From assembly GCF_003207895.1 (NCBI RefSeq), contig NZ_NKUB01000006.1, positions 1 through 64,000 of the forward strand: a DNA stretch of 64,000 nucleotides, given 5' to 3'. The number at the start of each line of letters is the position of its first letter. Within the stretch, counting starts at the first letter, position 1. Below are positions 39,505-49,251 of the stretch, in pieces. The notes beneath the pieces were generated by a model, which was given only the letters and a program-made list of their open reading frames with translations, was not told the DNA's origin and did no database searches. The translations under genes were made by a program, and so were the position numbers. The DNA comes from Komagataeibacter swingsii (GTDB lineage: Bacteria; Pseudomonadota; Alphaproteobacteria; Acetobacterales; Acetobacteraceae).

Positions 39505-41541
39505 ATGAGACATTCAGCCATATGGCGCGCCACCGCCCTGTGCATGGGGGCTGTCTTTCTGCCGCCATCGGCCATGCCCTCCCACGCGGCCGCGGTGGCG
39601 GGCGGCGGCACAGGGGCGTCCCACGCGGCGGACATGGCGGTGCGCCTGCAACCGGCCGAACAGCAGGCGGTGGTGCAGGCCCGTCCCGCCCCGGCATCCG
39701 GCGCGGGCATGGGGCCTGCTGACCTGCTGGCATGGCCGGGCGTGCCCCGGCTGGGGCTGCCGGTGCTGCGCATGCCCGATTTTGCGGTGCCGCCCCCATC
39801 TGGCGCCGGCATTACCAACCCGCCGCTGCCATGGCTGGCGCTGGCCGCGACATGGGACCCCGACCTTGCCCGCCGTGCGGGCAGCGCGCGCGCAAGGTCT
39901 GAATGGCAGCAGGCACGTGCGGTGCTGCGCGTGGGCGGGGTTGACCCGCTGCCATCGGGCCGCCTGCAGGCCGGCGAGGACCAGGTCCTTGCCGGCAGCA
40001 TGGCGGGCATGATCGGCGCGGGACTGCTGGCGGGGCATGTCCTGCCGGTCTTCGGTTCGGTCGCAAGGGAAGAACATGCCCGTGCCGATGGCGCCATGCC
40101 CGACCGCACGACGCAGGTGCCCGCGGCCGGCCTTGCGTCACAGGGGTTGCTTGGCGTCGCCATGGCGCTGGAAACCGCCCATGGGGGGGCCATACTGTGC
40201 GGGGGGCTGGCCCCATGCCAGACCGTGACCGGGCTGGGGGCGATGGTGCATGACGCATGGCGTTTTCCCGGCATGGTCATGGCGTCGCCCGGCGGGGCGG
40301 GCGTGGCCAGGGAGGGGGACATCGCCCCCACGCTGGCCGCCGTGGCGGCGGGGGTGGACATGGAACAGGTGGCGGCGGACGAGGGCAGCCGCGATGTGCT
40401 GGGCGCCGCCCTGCGGCAGGCGGTGCGCGAGGGCGGCGTGAAACCGGCGCAGGTGCAGGCCATGGTCACGCATATCCTTGCCTCGTTCTACATGTCGGGC
40501 AGCCTTGACCATCCCCCCTCGTTCGCCAGCGCGCGTAACGGGGCGCAGTCCGCAGCCGATACGCTGGTGGCGGATGTGGAGGCGCAGGGCGCGGTCCTGC
40601 TGCAGAATGAAAACAGGGTCGTGCCGTTTGATCCCGCCCTGGGGCCAGTGCTGATGCTGGTCCGGCCCGCGCTGCGCCCGGCTGCCGAAAAACTGGCGGA
40701 CGCGCTGCGCCATGCGGGGCTGAACGTGACGCTGTCCGTCACGACGGAGGGGGCAGGCCCCCCCGGCACCCTGCCGCCCGCCACCGCGCAGGCCGCGCGC
40801 ACGCTGGTGCTGAGTGACGGCAATGTCGACAACCGGATGATTTCCACGCTGGCTGAAATGGGCGGCCATGTCGCCGTCGTGCTGGCGGCCGACGACCCTG
40901 ACCGGCAGATGCCCTGGCTGGATACGGTGGACAGCGTGGTGCAGGCATGGGCGTGGCGCGATGAATACGCCCAGCCGCTGGCGGCCCTGCTGTCGGGACA
41001 GCAGGATTTTTCCGGCCACCTGCCGGTCACGCTGACCGGCGGCTTCTACCCGCCGGGCATGGCGGATGCCGATTATCGCGCCTTCACCCGCGCCCATGTC
41101 GTCCCGCTATTCCCGTTTGGCTATGGCCTGTCAACGCATGGGCACGTGACGTTGAGCGACCTGCGCGTCGTGCGTGACGGGAACCATATGGTCGCAAGCT
41201 TCGCCGTCACCAATCCCGATGATACGCCGGTGCGCGCGGTGCCGCAGCTTTACGTGGAAATGCCCGATGACCTGCCGGGCGCGGCGCGCAGGCTTGCCGG
41301 CTGGCGCAGCGTCATGGTGGCCCCGGGCCATACGGTGCGGCTGAGCGTGCCGGTCAGCCTGCGGCTGGTGGGGCAGTGGAACCCGGCGGGTGGCAACTGG
41401 AATGTGGCGGCGGGGGATTATACCCTGTCACTCGGGCTGTCATCGGTCATGATGGTGCGGCATGCGGTACTGCACCTGCCCGCACTGCATGTGCCCGGTG
41501 CGCTGGACAGCACGCCCGTGCCGGTCGTAACGGCTGAATAG
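39505..41541 (+). CDS. Secreted GH3-like protein lacking the catalytic aspartate
   Basis: The 678-residue protein has a signal peptide and the layout of GH3 beta-glucosidases: N-terminal barrel (ALAATWDPDLARRAG), C-terminal sandwich (DVEAQGAVLLQNENRVVPFD), LFPFGYGLSTH and an FN3-like end. At the position of the conserved nucleophile (normally V-x-S-D-W) it reads MVMASPGGAG (residues 257-266), with Pro in place of Asp. The K-H-F motif before it is absent (VLPVFGSVAREEH). It is probably a pseudoenzyme that binds a glucan or a partner. It stands alone, divergent from the DUF3576 gene. Confidence 0.8.
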   Translation: MRHSAIWRATALCMGAVFLPPSAMPSHAAAVAGGGTGASHAADMAVRLQPAEQQAVVQARPAPASGAGMGPADLLAWPGVPRLGLPVLRMPDFAVPPPSGAGITNPPLPWLALAATWDPDLARRAGSARARSEWQQARAVLRVGGVDPLPSGRLQAGEDQVLAGSMAGMIGAGLLAGHVLPVFGSVAREEHARADGAMPDRTTQVPAAGLASQGLLGVAMALETAHGGAILCGGLAPCQTVTGLGAMVHDAWRFPGMVMASPGGAGVAREGDIAPTLAAVAAGVDMEQVAADEGSRDVLGAALRQAVREGGVKPAQVQAMVTHILASFYMSGSLDHPPSFASARNGAQSAADTLVADVEAQGAVLLQNENRVVPFDPALGPVLMLVRPALRPAAEKLADALRHAGLNVTLSVTTEGAGPPGTLPPATAQAARTLVLSDGNVDNRMISTLAEMGGHVAVVLAADDPDRQMPWLDTVDSVVQAWAWRDEYAQPLAALLSGQQDFSGHLPVTLTGGFYPPGMADADYRAFTRAHVVPLFPFGYGLSTHGHVTLSDLRVVRDGNHMVASFAVTNPDDTPVRAVPQLYVEMPDDLPGAARRLAGWRSVMVAPGHTVRLSVPVSLRLVGQWNPAGGNWNVAAGDYTLSLGLSSVMMVRHAVLHLPALHVPGALDSTPVPVVTAE

Positions 41542-42133
41542 GCGATGGGGCGGCCTGCCCTGATGGCACGCTTGGCGGCTGTCCCGCCGCAGGCTCCGGG
41601 CAATCCCGGCCGGGCATGATGCCGGTGACGCCTGCCTTGGGGGAAGGTCCCGGCCGATACGGCAAAAGGGACACCGGCGCTGCCCAAAAGGGCGCGGCGG
41701 CTGCCGTCCACGCGGTGATGGTTCCCGGTGCGGGATGCGGGACGCCTGTGTCGGCCAGCGCGCATGAACCGCACCGGCAGGCCCCGGGGCCGAATGGCCC
41801 GGGCGCGGCCTGCCGCGCTTGCCGGGCGTAACGCGACCCAAGGCTCTTACAGAATTTTTACTTGCCCCGTCCCGGATGGGGGCGGCATGGTATGTTTAGG
41901 TATGAAAATAACAATAATAACATTCATTACGCAATAAGTGAAAAATTCTATGCCGTTGATCGGAAATATATCGTCTTTCTGGTCGGGTTTCCTCTTTCAT
42001 TCACGCCCGTTGCCGCCCTGGCCGCGCGGCGGCGCGGATGATGCCTGATCCCACGGCAAGGTTGCGTGTGATCCTGTAATGTTCCGGTCATCGCGATGCG
42101 GACATCCCTTTCCCGGCTTTAAATGACATTCCC
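41542..42133. other. Intergenic region between the GH3-like and oprB genes
   Basis: About 590 bp. The first part is GC-rich with decayed-looking frames. From 41840 to 41960 it turns AT-rich (ACAGAATTTTTACTTGCC, then GAAAATAACAATAATAAC), which likely marks a promoter for oprB or for a small RNA. No RNA gene or terminator with a T-run is evident. Confidence 0.45.
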
Positions 42134-43768
42134 ATGCCCCCATTTCGTCGCGTGCCCGCACGCCCGCATCCTGCTGCCGTCCGCTCTCCACCGCTGAATC
42201 GCGCAAGGTGGCCGGTGCGCGTCACGCCCGGTGCGCGCCCGCTGCGCCATGTGGGGGGCGTGGCAATGCTGGCCTGCACGCTTGCGACGACATTTGCGAC
42301 TTCAGCCGTGCAGGCCGCCGGACCCCGTCCGGCCGTCCCGTCCGGTACGGCCGCGCCGGATAGGGTGCCTGCCGTGGCTCCCGTGGCGGTGAACGCGGCA
42401 CCCGTGCGGCGCAAGCGCCCGATCGTGGAAACGCGGCTGGACGCGCTGTTCAATACCGAGAGCATTTCCGCATTGCTCAACCATAATGATGACGCCCTGC
42501 GCCACAGCGACCTGAGTGCGGGATATTTCGTGGCGGAACAGGCATTTGGTAACCTGGTGCCGCAGATCAGGCCGTGGCGGGACTGGCTGGGCGACCGGGG
42601 CTTTTCCTTCGAGCTGACCTACAAGGGCGAGGGCATGGCCAATGTGGGGGGTGGCCTGTCGAGGGGGATGGACTACGTGCATGACCTGCGCGTGAGCATG
42701 CTGTTCGACCTGGGGCGGCTTGCAGGGCTGAACGGGTGGTACCTGCACGGCATCATCATGAACCGCGAGGGCCGCCAGGTGGGCTGGGACCATGTGGGCG
42801 AGCGCAACGTGCTGCTGACCGAGGTATGGAGCATCCATGGCCCGGCGGCGGCGCGGCTGGCGGACCTGTATGTCGAGAAATCGTTCCTGCACAACCGCAT
42901 CAACATCAATATGGGCCGCATAGCCCTGACCCATACCTATGCCACCTCGGTCCTGCTGTGCACGTTCATGACCCAGTGCTCCGCCCCCATGGCGATTCGG
43001 GAGCCTGCGGGGTGGAGCGTGTATCCCAAGACATCATGGGGCGGCACGGTGCGCTTCCGCCCCACGCGCGACCTGACGCTGCGCACCGGCATATACAGGA
43101 TCGGTCCCAAGCCGCAGGACAATACCGGCTGGGCGTGGGGTAGCGAGACCACCACCGGCATCCAGACGCCGGTCGAGGTGACATGGGAGCCTTTTTTCGG
43201 CCCCCGCAAGCTGCCAGGCCATTACAAGCTGGGTTACGGGCATGATACGTCGCCCTATCCCGACCTGATCGGGGCGGTGCCGGCCGCCTATGCCGCCATC
43301 ATCCACGCGCATAGGGAAAAGCCGCGCGATACGTTCTATGTCGAAGCCGACCAGATGGTGTACCGCAAGCATGGCGAATACCAGATGGCGGGCGGCTACC
43401 TGCTGGCGGGCTATATCCACAACACGCCCAGCATCTCCAGCTTTGCCGATGAATTCTATTTTGGCGCGTCGCTTCTGGGCCTGATCCCGCACCGGCCGTT
43501 CGACCGCTTCGGGGTCATGTATTCGTACTACCAGATGAGTCCGCGCCTGACCTATGGCCAGAGCCTGCGCCAGTCCGCCGGGCTGGCGCTTGGTCCCTAC
43601 GTTACGGGACCGCAGACGCATTCCGCCATTCTGGAAGCCTATTACGGCATTCCCGTAACCCCGGGCCTGGTCATGACACCGGAGTTTGAATACGTGATGC
43701 GCCCCGGTGAGACATCGGTCATTCCCAACGCCATGCTGGTGGGGCTGAAGGTTATTGCAAACCTGTGA
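42134..43768 (+). CDS. oprB: Carbohydrate-selective porin OprB
   Basis: The 544-residue outer-membrane porin belongs to the OprB family (GFSFELTYKGEGMANVGGGL, then ALTHTYATSVLLCTFMTQCS and GPQTHSAILEAYYGIPVTPG). It admits glucose and other sugars or polyols. The beta-barrel strands alternate and the C-terminus is VGLKVIANL. The N-terminus is unusually long before the hydrophobic signal core (MLACTLATTFATSAVQAA, from 42266), so the true start may lie near 42266 or at a nearby GTG. In acetic acid bacteria such porins feed periplasmic dehydrogenases. An MFS carrier gene follows. Confidence 0.9.
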   Translation: MPPFRRVPARPHPAAVRSPPLNRARWPVRVTPGARPLRHVGGVAMLACTLATTFATSAVQAAGPRPAVPSGTAAPDRVPAVAPVAVNAAPVRRKRPIVETRLDALFNTESISALLNHNDDALRHSDLSAGYFVAEQAFGNLVPQIRPWRDWLGDRGFSFELTYKGEGMANVGGGLSRGMDYVHDLRVSMLFDLGRLAGLNGWYLHGIIMNREGRQVGWDHVGERNVLLTEVWSIHGPAAARLADLYVEKSFLHNRININMGRIALTHTYATSVLLCTFMTQCSAPMAIREPAGWSVYPKTSWGGTVRFRPTRDLTLRTGIYRIGPKPQDNTGWAWGSETTTGIQTPVEVTWEPFFGPRKLPGHYKLGYGHDTSPYPDLIGAVPAAYAAIIHAHREKPRDTFYVEADQMVYRKHGEYQMAGGYLLAGYIHNTPSISSFADEFYFGASLLGLIPHRPFDRFGVMYSYYQMSPRLTYGQSLRQSAGLALGPYVTGPQTHSAILEAYYGIPVTPGLVMTPEFEYVMRPGETSVIPNAMLVGLKVIANL

Positions 43769-43899
43769 CAATGCCGGGCGGTCGCCCGCCCCATGCGGGG
43801 CCGCGCAATCGTTCGGGCCATGGCCCTTTCGTGATCGTGCGGCCCATGGCCGGGCCGGCGGCGCCATGTCACATCCGGTAAAAAAGGATATTATGGACC

Positions 43900-45156
43900 A
43901 TGAACGCCAACGGGGATGGCCTGGCCATCGGAGCGGATACGGGATTGAGCCGGTCGGCGCTGGTTACGGCGCGGCATGTGGTTGCCGCCTCGTTCCTGGC
44001 GTGGATGCTGGATGCGTGTGACTTCTTTATCGTCCTGTTCACGCTGGATGACGTGGCGCGCGGCTTCGGCGTTTCGTTGCAGGGCGTGCTGCTGGCGCCC
44101 ACCCTTACGCTGCTGACCCGGCCCATCGGGGCCTTCCTGTGCGGGCGGGCGGCGGACCGTTACGGGCGCAAGCCGGCCATGATCACGATCATCATGGTCT
44201 ATTCCGCAATCGAGGTCCTGTCCGCCTTCGCGCCCACGCTTGCCACGTTCCTGCTGCTGCGCGCACTGTTCGGCATTGCCCTGGGGGGTGAATGGGGCGT
44301 GGGTACGTCGCTGATCATGGAAAGCGTGCCGCCATCATGGCGGGGCATGGCGTCGGGCATCCTGCAGGCGGGGTATCCGGCGGGGTACCTGCTGGCATCC
44401 CTGGTGTTCCTCCTGCTGCCGGTCCTGGGGTGGCGCGGGCTGTTCGTGCTGGGGGGCAGCGCGCTGTCCTCGGCGCTTTACATCTGGCTGCGCGTGCCCG
44501 AAAGCCCGGAATGGCTGGCGCGGCACAAGAACCGAGACGGGGCGGTGCCGCCGGCCACAGGGCTGTGGTCCCTCGTGCGGGGCAACATGGCGCTGTGCGC
44601 ATTCGCGGTGACACTGATGGCGGGCTTCAATTTCATGAGCCACGGGTCACAGGACCTGTATCCCAAGATATTCCTTGGCCTTGAGCGCGGGCTGTCCCAT
44701 CCGTCCATTACGCTGGTGGTGGTGCTGTACAACATCGCGGCCATCGCGGGCGGGCTGTTCTTTGGCATGCTGTCACAGCGGATCGGCCGCCAGTACAGCA
44801 TCGCCCTGGCGGCCCTGCTTACCCTGCCGCTGCTGCCGCTATGGACGCTGCCCCATTCAACCGCGTGGCTTACGCTCGGCGCCGTGTGCATCCAGTTCTG
44901 CATACAGGGGGCCTGGGGCGTGGTGCCTGCTTACCTGAGCGAGCTTTCACCCGCATGGGCGCGCGCCACGTTTCCCGGCCTGGCCTATCAGTGTGGCAAC
45001 CTTCTGGCCGCCAGCAATGCCCTGATCCAGACCAGCCTCGCCACCCTGCTGGGCACGGGGCTGGCCGTCCCGCTCATGCTGACCGTGGGGCTTGCCGCAC
45101 TGGTCGTGCTGGGGCTGACGCTGGCCAATGCCCGGCTGCATCCCGCCACGCGGTAG
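43900..45156 (+). CDS. MFS transporter, carboxylate/SHS-like
   Basis: The 418-residue carrier has 12 predicted helices. The MFS signature between TM2 and TM3 is GAFLCGRAADRYGRKPAMIT, and an acidic residue sits early in TM1 (WMLDACDFFIVLFTLDDVAR), as in sialate or lactate:proton symporters of the SHS family. The loop GIALGGEWGVGTSLIMESVP is typical of metabolite:H+ symporters. The substrate is therefore likely an organic acid, but sequence alone does not settle it. It follows oprB on the same strand by 131 bp and is convergent with the lytic transglycosylase gene. Confidence 0.85.
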   Translation: MNANGDGLAIGADTGLSRSALVTARHVVAASFLAWMLDACDFFIVLFTLDDVARGFGVSLQGVLLAPTLTLLTRPIGAFLCGRAADRYGRKPAMITIIMVYSAIEVLSAFAPTLATFLLLRALFGIALGGEWGVGTSLIMESVPPSWRGMASGILQAGYPAGYLLASLVFLLLPVLGWRGLFVLGGSALSSALYIWLRVPESPEWLARHKNRDGAVPPATGLWSLVRGNMALCAFAVTLMAGFNFMSHGSQDLYPKIFLGLERGLSHPSITLVVVLYNIAAIAGGLFFGMLSQRIGRQYSIALAALLTLPLLPLWTLPHSTAWLTLGAVCIQFCIQGAWGVVPAYLSELSPAWARATFPGLAYQCGNLLAASNALIQTSLATLLGTGLAVPLMLTVGLAALVVLGLTLANARLHPATR

Positions 45157-45303
45157 GGGCGTGCGGATGGATGGCGCATGAAAGAACCGGGGCGGGCACA
45201 GGTTGGGGGACCAGGCGACTGGCCCGATCGCAATGCCGGATGTCCGGCCCCGGGGCCGGGTGACACCGGCGCGGCGCCATGGTGCCTTTGGCGCCAGGGA
45301 ACT

Positions 45304-46386
45304 TTACTGTCCCGGCCGGATCACGGCGCAGGGCAGGCCCTGGTTTTTCAGCGTGGCGCAGGCCTGCGTGGCCGATGCCTGTGACAGCCCGGCAAGGCGG
45401 GCGCGATAGATCACGCCGCCAGCAGGCTTGTTGACCGGTATGACCATGCTGCGCGCGCCCTGCAGGGCGGCGAAATCCCCCTGCCGCGCCATGGTGGTGG
45501 CGAAGCGGGCCTGCCCTTCGGCGGTGAAGGCCCCGACCTGCACCATCCATGCGCCATAACCCGCGCCAGCGCTGGGCGCGGGTGCGGCGGCGGTGCGGGC
45601 GTCGGTATGGCAGGTGGTGCTGGCCGGGTCATACGCCAGGTTTGCGTCCTGCACGCAGGCGGTGCGGTGCTGCACGGGGGCGGGCGGGTTGATGGTGGCG
45701 TACTGGATATAGGTGTGGTCGGGCTGGATCGTGGTATTGATCGGGCCGAGTGCCGGCGGGTTGGCGGCCACGCGCTGGCCCGCGCCCCCATAGACCGCCA
45801 GTGGCCCGCTCAGCGCCACCTCGTTGCCAAGGTTGGGGGTGATGATGCGCAGGTAGCGCACCGTCTGGCTGGGCAGCGGCCGGCCGTTTTCAAGGTAATC
45901 GTTCAGCCGCAGCGTGCCCGCGTTATAGGCCGCAAGGAACCCCGGCGCGCCATACAGCCCGTACAGGATGCGGATATAGGCCGTGCCCGCAAGGATGTTG
46001 TCATGCGGGTTGTACGGGTCGGCGCCAAGGTGGTTGCGGCGCTGCATGTCGGCATAGGTGGGCGGCATGAGCTGCATGAGGCCGATCGCCCCGCTGGCCG
46101 AACGGGTCAGGTGCCCGTCGATATATTCATGGCCGCCGGATTCCTTCTGGATCACGGCGCGGATCCACTCCTGCGGCACGGAAAAACGGGTGGAGGCATC
46201 GGCAATGTAGGGCTGCCACGGGTCGGTCACGGGGCCGGGCGCGCGGTAGGCGGCCTTGCCCTGGTAATAGCTGTTGTAACGGGACGTTCCGCCCCCCGAA
46301 CTGGCGCAGGCGGCAAGGCCTATGCCGGTCAGCGCCAGCAGGCCAAGGCGCGCCATGCCCCGGATGGAGGGAAGGGTCGGGGACAT
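45304..46386 (-). CDS. Lytic transglycosylase with SPOR domain, lipoprotein
   Basis: The ATG at 46386 starts a 360-residue protein with lipobox GLAAC (Cys27). An SLT domain follows with the catalytic Glu in AVIQKESGGHEYIDGHLT and the GAIGLMQLMPPTY and FLAAYNAGT motifs. The C-terminal SPOR domain (AWMVQVGAFTAEGQARFATT, residues about 285-360) binds denuded peptidoglycan at the septum. It cleaves the glycan strand to anhydro-muropeptides. It is the last gene of the tight operon hemW-nucleoside hydrolase-DUF1489-SLT (2 bp gap). Confidence 0.92.
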   Translation of the reverse strand: MSPTLPSIRGMARLGLLALTGIGLAACASSGGGTSRYNSYYQGKAAYRAPGPVTDPWQPYIADASTRFSVPQEWIRAVIQKESGGHEYIDGHLTRSASGAIGLMQLMPPTYADMQRRNHLGADPYNPHDNILAGTAYIRILYGLYGAPGFLAAYNAGTLRLNDYLENGRPLPSQTVRYLRIITPNLGNEVALSGPLAVYGGAGQRVAANPPALGPINTTIQPDHTYIQYATINPPAPVQHRTACVQDANLAYDPASTTCHTDARTAAAPAPSAGAGYGAWMVQVGAFTAEGQARFATTMARQGDFAALQGARSMVIPVNKPAGGVIYRARLAGLSQASATQACATLKNQGLPCAVIRPGQ

Positions 46387-46388
46387 GT

Positions 46389-46832
46389 TCAGATCAGGCA
46401 CAGTTCCGCCAGTTCGTTGCGTAGGGCTTCGGGCAGCACGTCGCCCGTATGGCTGCTGGCCAGCAGGTCGGCCGGCGCGTCTTCGGGCCGCAGGTAGCGC
46501 CAGCCCTGGAACGGGCGCATGGCGCGGGGCTGGACGGGGATGATTTCGGGCGCCATGACCACCAGCGCGCAGGGCGTGCCATCCTCCCGCGTGTCGGGCT
46601 GGATGGCGGTAATGCGCTGGCGGCACAGGATGCGGCCCGCGATCACGCGGTAGATCGACCCCCCATCGAGTATTTCCGCGGCCCGGCGGGGATACATGCG
46701 CGTGCGGAACCATGGCATGCCGGCGGCGCTGGTGCCGTCCAGGTCATCGACCGGCGGGGTCTGGAGGGACTGGCGCGCGGCCAGGTCCTCGATGGAACCG
46801 ATGCCAACCGCCAGTTTGACCATGTGCAGCAT
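46389..46832 (-). CDS. DUF1489 family protein
   Basis: The 147-residue protein starts MLHMVKLAVGIGSIEDLAAR and contains FRTRMYPRRAAEILDGGSIY and GWRYLRPEDAPADL, the DUF1489 pattern of small cytoplasmic proteins conserved in alphaproteobacteria. The function is unknown. The ATG at 46832 has GGGAGG about 10 bp upstream and gives the standard family start; longer frames do not. It lies 16 bp after the nucleoside hydrolase stop and 2 bp before the lytic transglycosylase start. Confidence 0.85.
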   Translation of the reverse strand: MLHMVKLAVGIGSIEDLAARQSLQTPPVDDLDGTSAAGMPWFRTRMYPRRAAEILDGGSIYRVIAGRILCRQRITAIQPDTREDGTPCALVVMAPEIIPVQPRAMRPFQGWRYLRPEDAPADLLASSHTGDVLPEALRNELAELCLI

Positions 46833-46848
46833 GCGGCGCGTGCCTCCC

Positions 46849-48009
46849 TCAGTGGCCCTGAAGCGGCAGGTCGGCCTGCGCCTGCCGTGCGAAAGTATCG
46901 CGGAAGCGGTCGGCGTCAATGCTGCGCACGATATGCATGGTGCGCAGCGGGCTGTCATGCGGGGCAAGCGAATCGGGCACGACATAGGCATGGCCGTAAT
47001 GCGGGCCACGGCTGGTGTCGATATCCATGCGGGCGTCCACGGCCGATGTCACCAGCGATGGGTCGGCTGCGATGGCGGTCGTCATTTCATCCCACATGGG
47101 CAGGGGATCATAATATTTCCCGATATAGTCGGTCAGCGGGGTCTTTCGGGCCGTCAGCCGCGCCAGGTACTGTTTCGACAGCATGAGGTCGTTCGACACG
47201 CTGCCCACCACGGTAATCCTGTTCCACGGCGCGGTCAGGGTGATGTGGGCGGCCTCGGGATCAAAGATCATGTTGAAATCGGAGGCGAAGTCCGCATTGC
47301 CGGTAATCGACATCATGCTGGTGTCCAGCATGCCGCCCATGAACACAAGCTGCCTGGCCGTTGCGGCAAAGGTCGGGTCCTGGCGGATCGCCAGCGCAAG
47401 GTTGGTCAGCGGTCCCGCCGCGACAATCGTGACCTCATGCGGGTGGGCATGCACCTGCTCGATCAGGAACTGCGCCGCACCCTGCGCCGCGGCGGCCATA
47501 TGGGGCGCGCCTTCCTTCATGGCCGGGATGGCGGGCTGGGTATCGGGTGCCCTGTCGATCGAGCCGATTGCGCCCCACGCGCCTTTCCATGGAATGGCGC
47601 CATACTGCTGTTCATGCAGCTTCATTTCGGCGCGCGTGTTGACCAGCGGATAGACCGCGCCATCAACAACGGGCACGTCGGTGCGGCCCATGATTTCCAG
47701 CAGGCGGCGCAGATGCGCCGATTCCGCGTTTTCCCACCCGTCCCCGGTCACGACCGTAAAGCCCAGCACGCGCACATGTGGGTTGGCCAGCAGCGGAATG
47801 ATGGAAAGCTGGTCCGACCCGCCCGGCCCAAGGAAGTCATTATCCTCGATCACCAGTTCCGGCCCGGCTGTTGCGGGGGCCGGGGCGGCGAAGGCGGTGG
47901 TGGTGACCAGCACCATTGCCGTGGCGCATGCGGCAAGCCGCGCGGTCAGCGAAAGGGCGGATGAAAACACGCGGCGTACTCCATTGGCTTTCGGGAAGCG
48001 GGCAGCCAT
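46849..48009 (-). CDS. Periplasmic inosine-uridine-type nucleoside hydrolase
   Basis: From the ATG at 48009 the 386-residue protein has a signal peptide (ACATAMVLVTTTAFAAPAPA). The IUNH fold follows with ELVIEDNDFLGPGGSDQLSI (a variant of the Asp-rich calcium loop), GFTVVTGDGWENAESAHLRR, VTIVAAGPLTNLALAIRQDP and LVFMGGMLDT. It hydrolyses the N-glycosidic bond of nucleosides in the periplasm. The calcium loop is altered from the usual DTDxGxDD pattern, so activity and specificity may differ. It lies 16 bp downstream of hemW. Confidence 0.87.
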   Translation of the reverse strand: MAARFPKANGVRRVFSSALSLTARLAACATAMVLVTTTAFAAPAPATAGPELVIEDNDFLGPGGSDQLSIIPLLANPHVRVLGFTVVTGDGWENAESAHLRRLLEIMGRTDVPVVDGAVYPLVNTRAEMKLHEQQYGAIPWKGAWGAIGSIDRAPDTQPAIPAMKEGAPHMAAAAQGAAQFLIEQVHAHPHEVTIVAAGPLTNLALAIRQDPTFAATARQLVFMGGMLDTSMMSITGNADFASDFNMIFDPEAAHITLTAPWNRITVVGSVSNDLMLSKQYLARLTARKTPLTDYIGKYYDPLPMWDEMTTAIAADPSLVTSAVDARMDIDTSRGPHYGHAYVVPDSLAPHDSPLRTMHIVRSIDADRFRDTFARQAQADLPLQGH

Positions 48010-48025
48010 CGTATTGCCAAAATTC

Positions 48026-49198
48026 CTAAAGCACCAGCGCGGCCAGCAGGCTTTCCAGCCGCAGCCTGCCTGCGGCGGTGGCCCGCAGGGTGTGGTGGGC
48101 GGGATCAAGGACCAGATAGCCTTCCGCGATCGCGGCCGTCATGATGTCGGCATCGGTCGCATCCTGCACCGTCATGCCGGAGCGGCGGGCGAAGCGCGTG
48201 GTGGAAATCCCGTCCGCCAGCCGCAGCCCCATCAGCAGCATTTCACGCGCCCGGTCGCGGTTGTCCAGCCGTTCTTCCGCATGCGCGCCGGTGCCGGTGC
48301 GTTCCACCCGTTCCGCCCACGGTTCGGGCGCGCGGTGGCGGCGCGTGGCGCAGGTCACGCCATTGCGGGTCAGCCGCCCATGCGCCCCCGGGCCGATGCC
48401 CAGATAATCGCCATACCGCCAGTAGGTCAGGTTATGGCGGCTTTCGGCACCGGGGCGGGCGTAGTTGGATATTTCATACCCGCGCAGCCCGTGGCGGGAT
48501 GCGACCTCGGCGGTCAGTTCATACAGCCGGGCCGCGTCATCCCCATCGGGCAGGCGGAAGCGGCCCTGGCGATACAGGCTTTCGAATTTCGTGCCCGGCT
48601 CGATGGTCAGCTGGTACAGCGACAGGTGGTCCGACACCAGCGACAGCGCCGCCTCCAGCTCCGCGCGCCACGCCGCTTCGTCCTGCCCCGGGCGGGCGTA
48701 GATCAGGTCGAACGAGATGCGGTCAAACAGGCTGCGCGCCGTCTCCAGCGCCGCAATGGCCTGCGGCGCGTCATGCTCACGCCCCAGAAAGCGCAGGGCC
48801 GCGGCGTCAAGGCTCTGGATACCCACGGAAATGCGATTGACGCCGGCATCACGGAAGGCGCGCAGCCTGCCGGTTTCCACGCTGGTGGGGTTGGCTTCCA
48901 GCGTGATCTCGACATCATCCGTCAGGCCGAACAGGGCGCGGGTATCGCCAATCAGCCCGGCCACTGTCTCTGGCGCCATGAGCGACGGCGTGCCGCCGCC
49001 AAAGAAGATGGAGCCGATGGTCGGGCGCTCGGCCCGGTCGTCGCCCATGCGGGCTGCCTCATGCGCCAGTTCGCGCCGCAAGGCCGCGCCAAAGCGCGCA
49101 CGGGGGATTTCATCGCGCACATGGCTGTTGAAATCGCAGTACGGGCATTTGGACAGGCAGAACGGCCAGTGCACATACAGCGCCAGCGGTTCGGCCAT
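48026..49198 (-). CDS. hemW: HemW radical-SAM heme chaperone
   Basis: The ATG at 49198 starts MAEPLALYVHWPFCLSKCPY, with the radical-SAM cluster cysteines at positions 14, 18 and 21 (CX3CX2C). Further matches are ERPTIGSIFFGGGTPSLMAP, NRISVGIQSLDAAALRFLGR and DLIYARPGQDEAAW. HemW, formerly annotated as an oxygen-independent coproporphyrinogen oxidase, inserts or carries heme; it lacks the extra N-terminal residues of HemN. 390 residues. A TTG start at 49246 would add 16 residues of no conserved meaning. First gene of a four-gene operon. Confidence 0.9.
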   Translation of the reverse strand: MAEPLALYVHWPFCLSKCPYCDFNSHVRDEIPRARFGAALRRELAHEAARMGDDRAERPTIGSIFFGGGTPSLMAPETVAGLIGDTRALFGLTDDVEITLEANPTSVETGRLRAFRDAGVNRISVGIQSLDAAALRFLGREHDAPQAIAALETARSLFDRISFDLIYARPGQDEAAWRAELEAALSLVSDHLSLYQLTIEPGTKFESLYRQGRFRLPDGDDAARLYELTAEVASRHGLRGYEISNYARPGAESRHNLTYWRYGDYLGIGPGAHGRLTRNGVTCATRRHRAPEPWAERVERTGTGAHAEERLDNRDRAREMLLMGLRLADGISTTRFARRSGMTVQDATDADIMTAAIAEGYLVLDPAHHTLRATAAGRLRLESLLAALVL

Positions 49199-49251
49199 GC
49201 TGGATGCGGGATTGGGTGAAAACCCTGCCAAGGCAACTCCTTGCAAACCAT

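Noticed and set aside
38742-40469. A 575-residue reading of the DUF3576 gene
   Set aside because: Only the part from 39275 has a signal peptide, lipobox and domain. The upstream extension is antisense to the GH3-like gene.
45237-45270. GC-rich palindrome between the MFS and lytic transglycosylase genes as a terminator
   Set aside because: CCGGCCCC/GGGGCCGG can pair, but there is no T-run on either side. It may still slow polymerase, but I did not call it a terminator.
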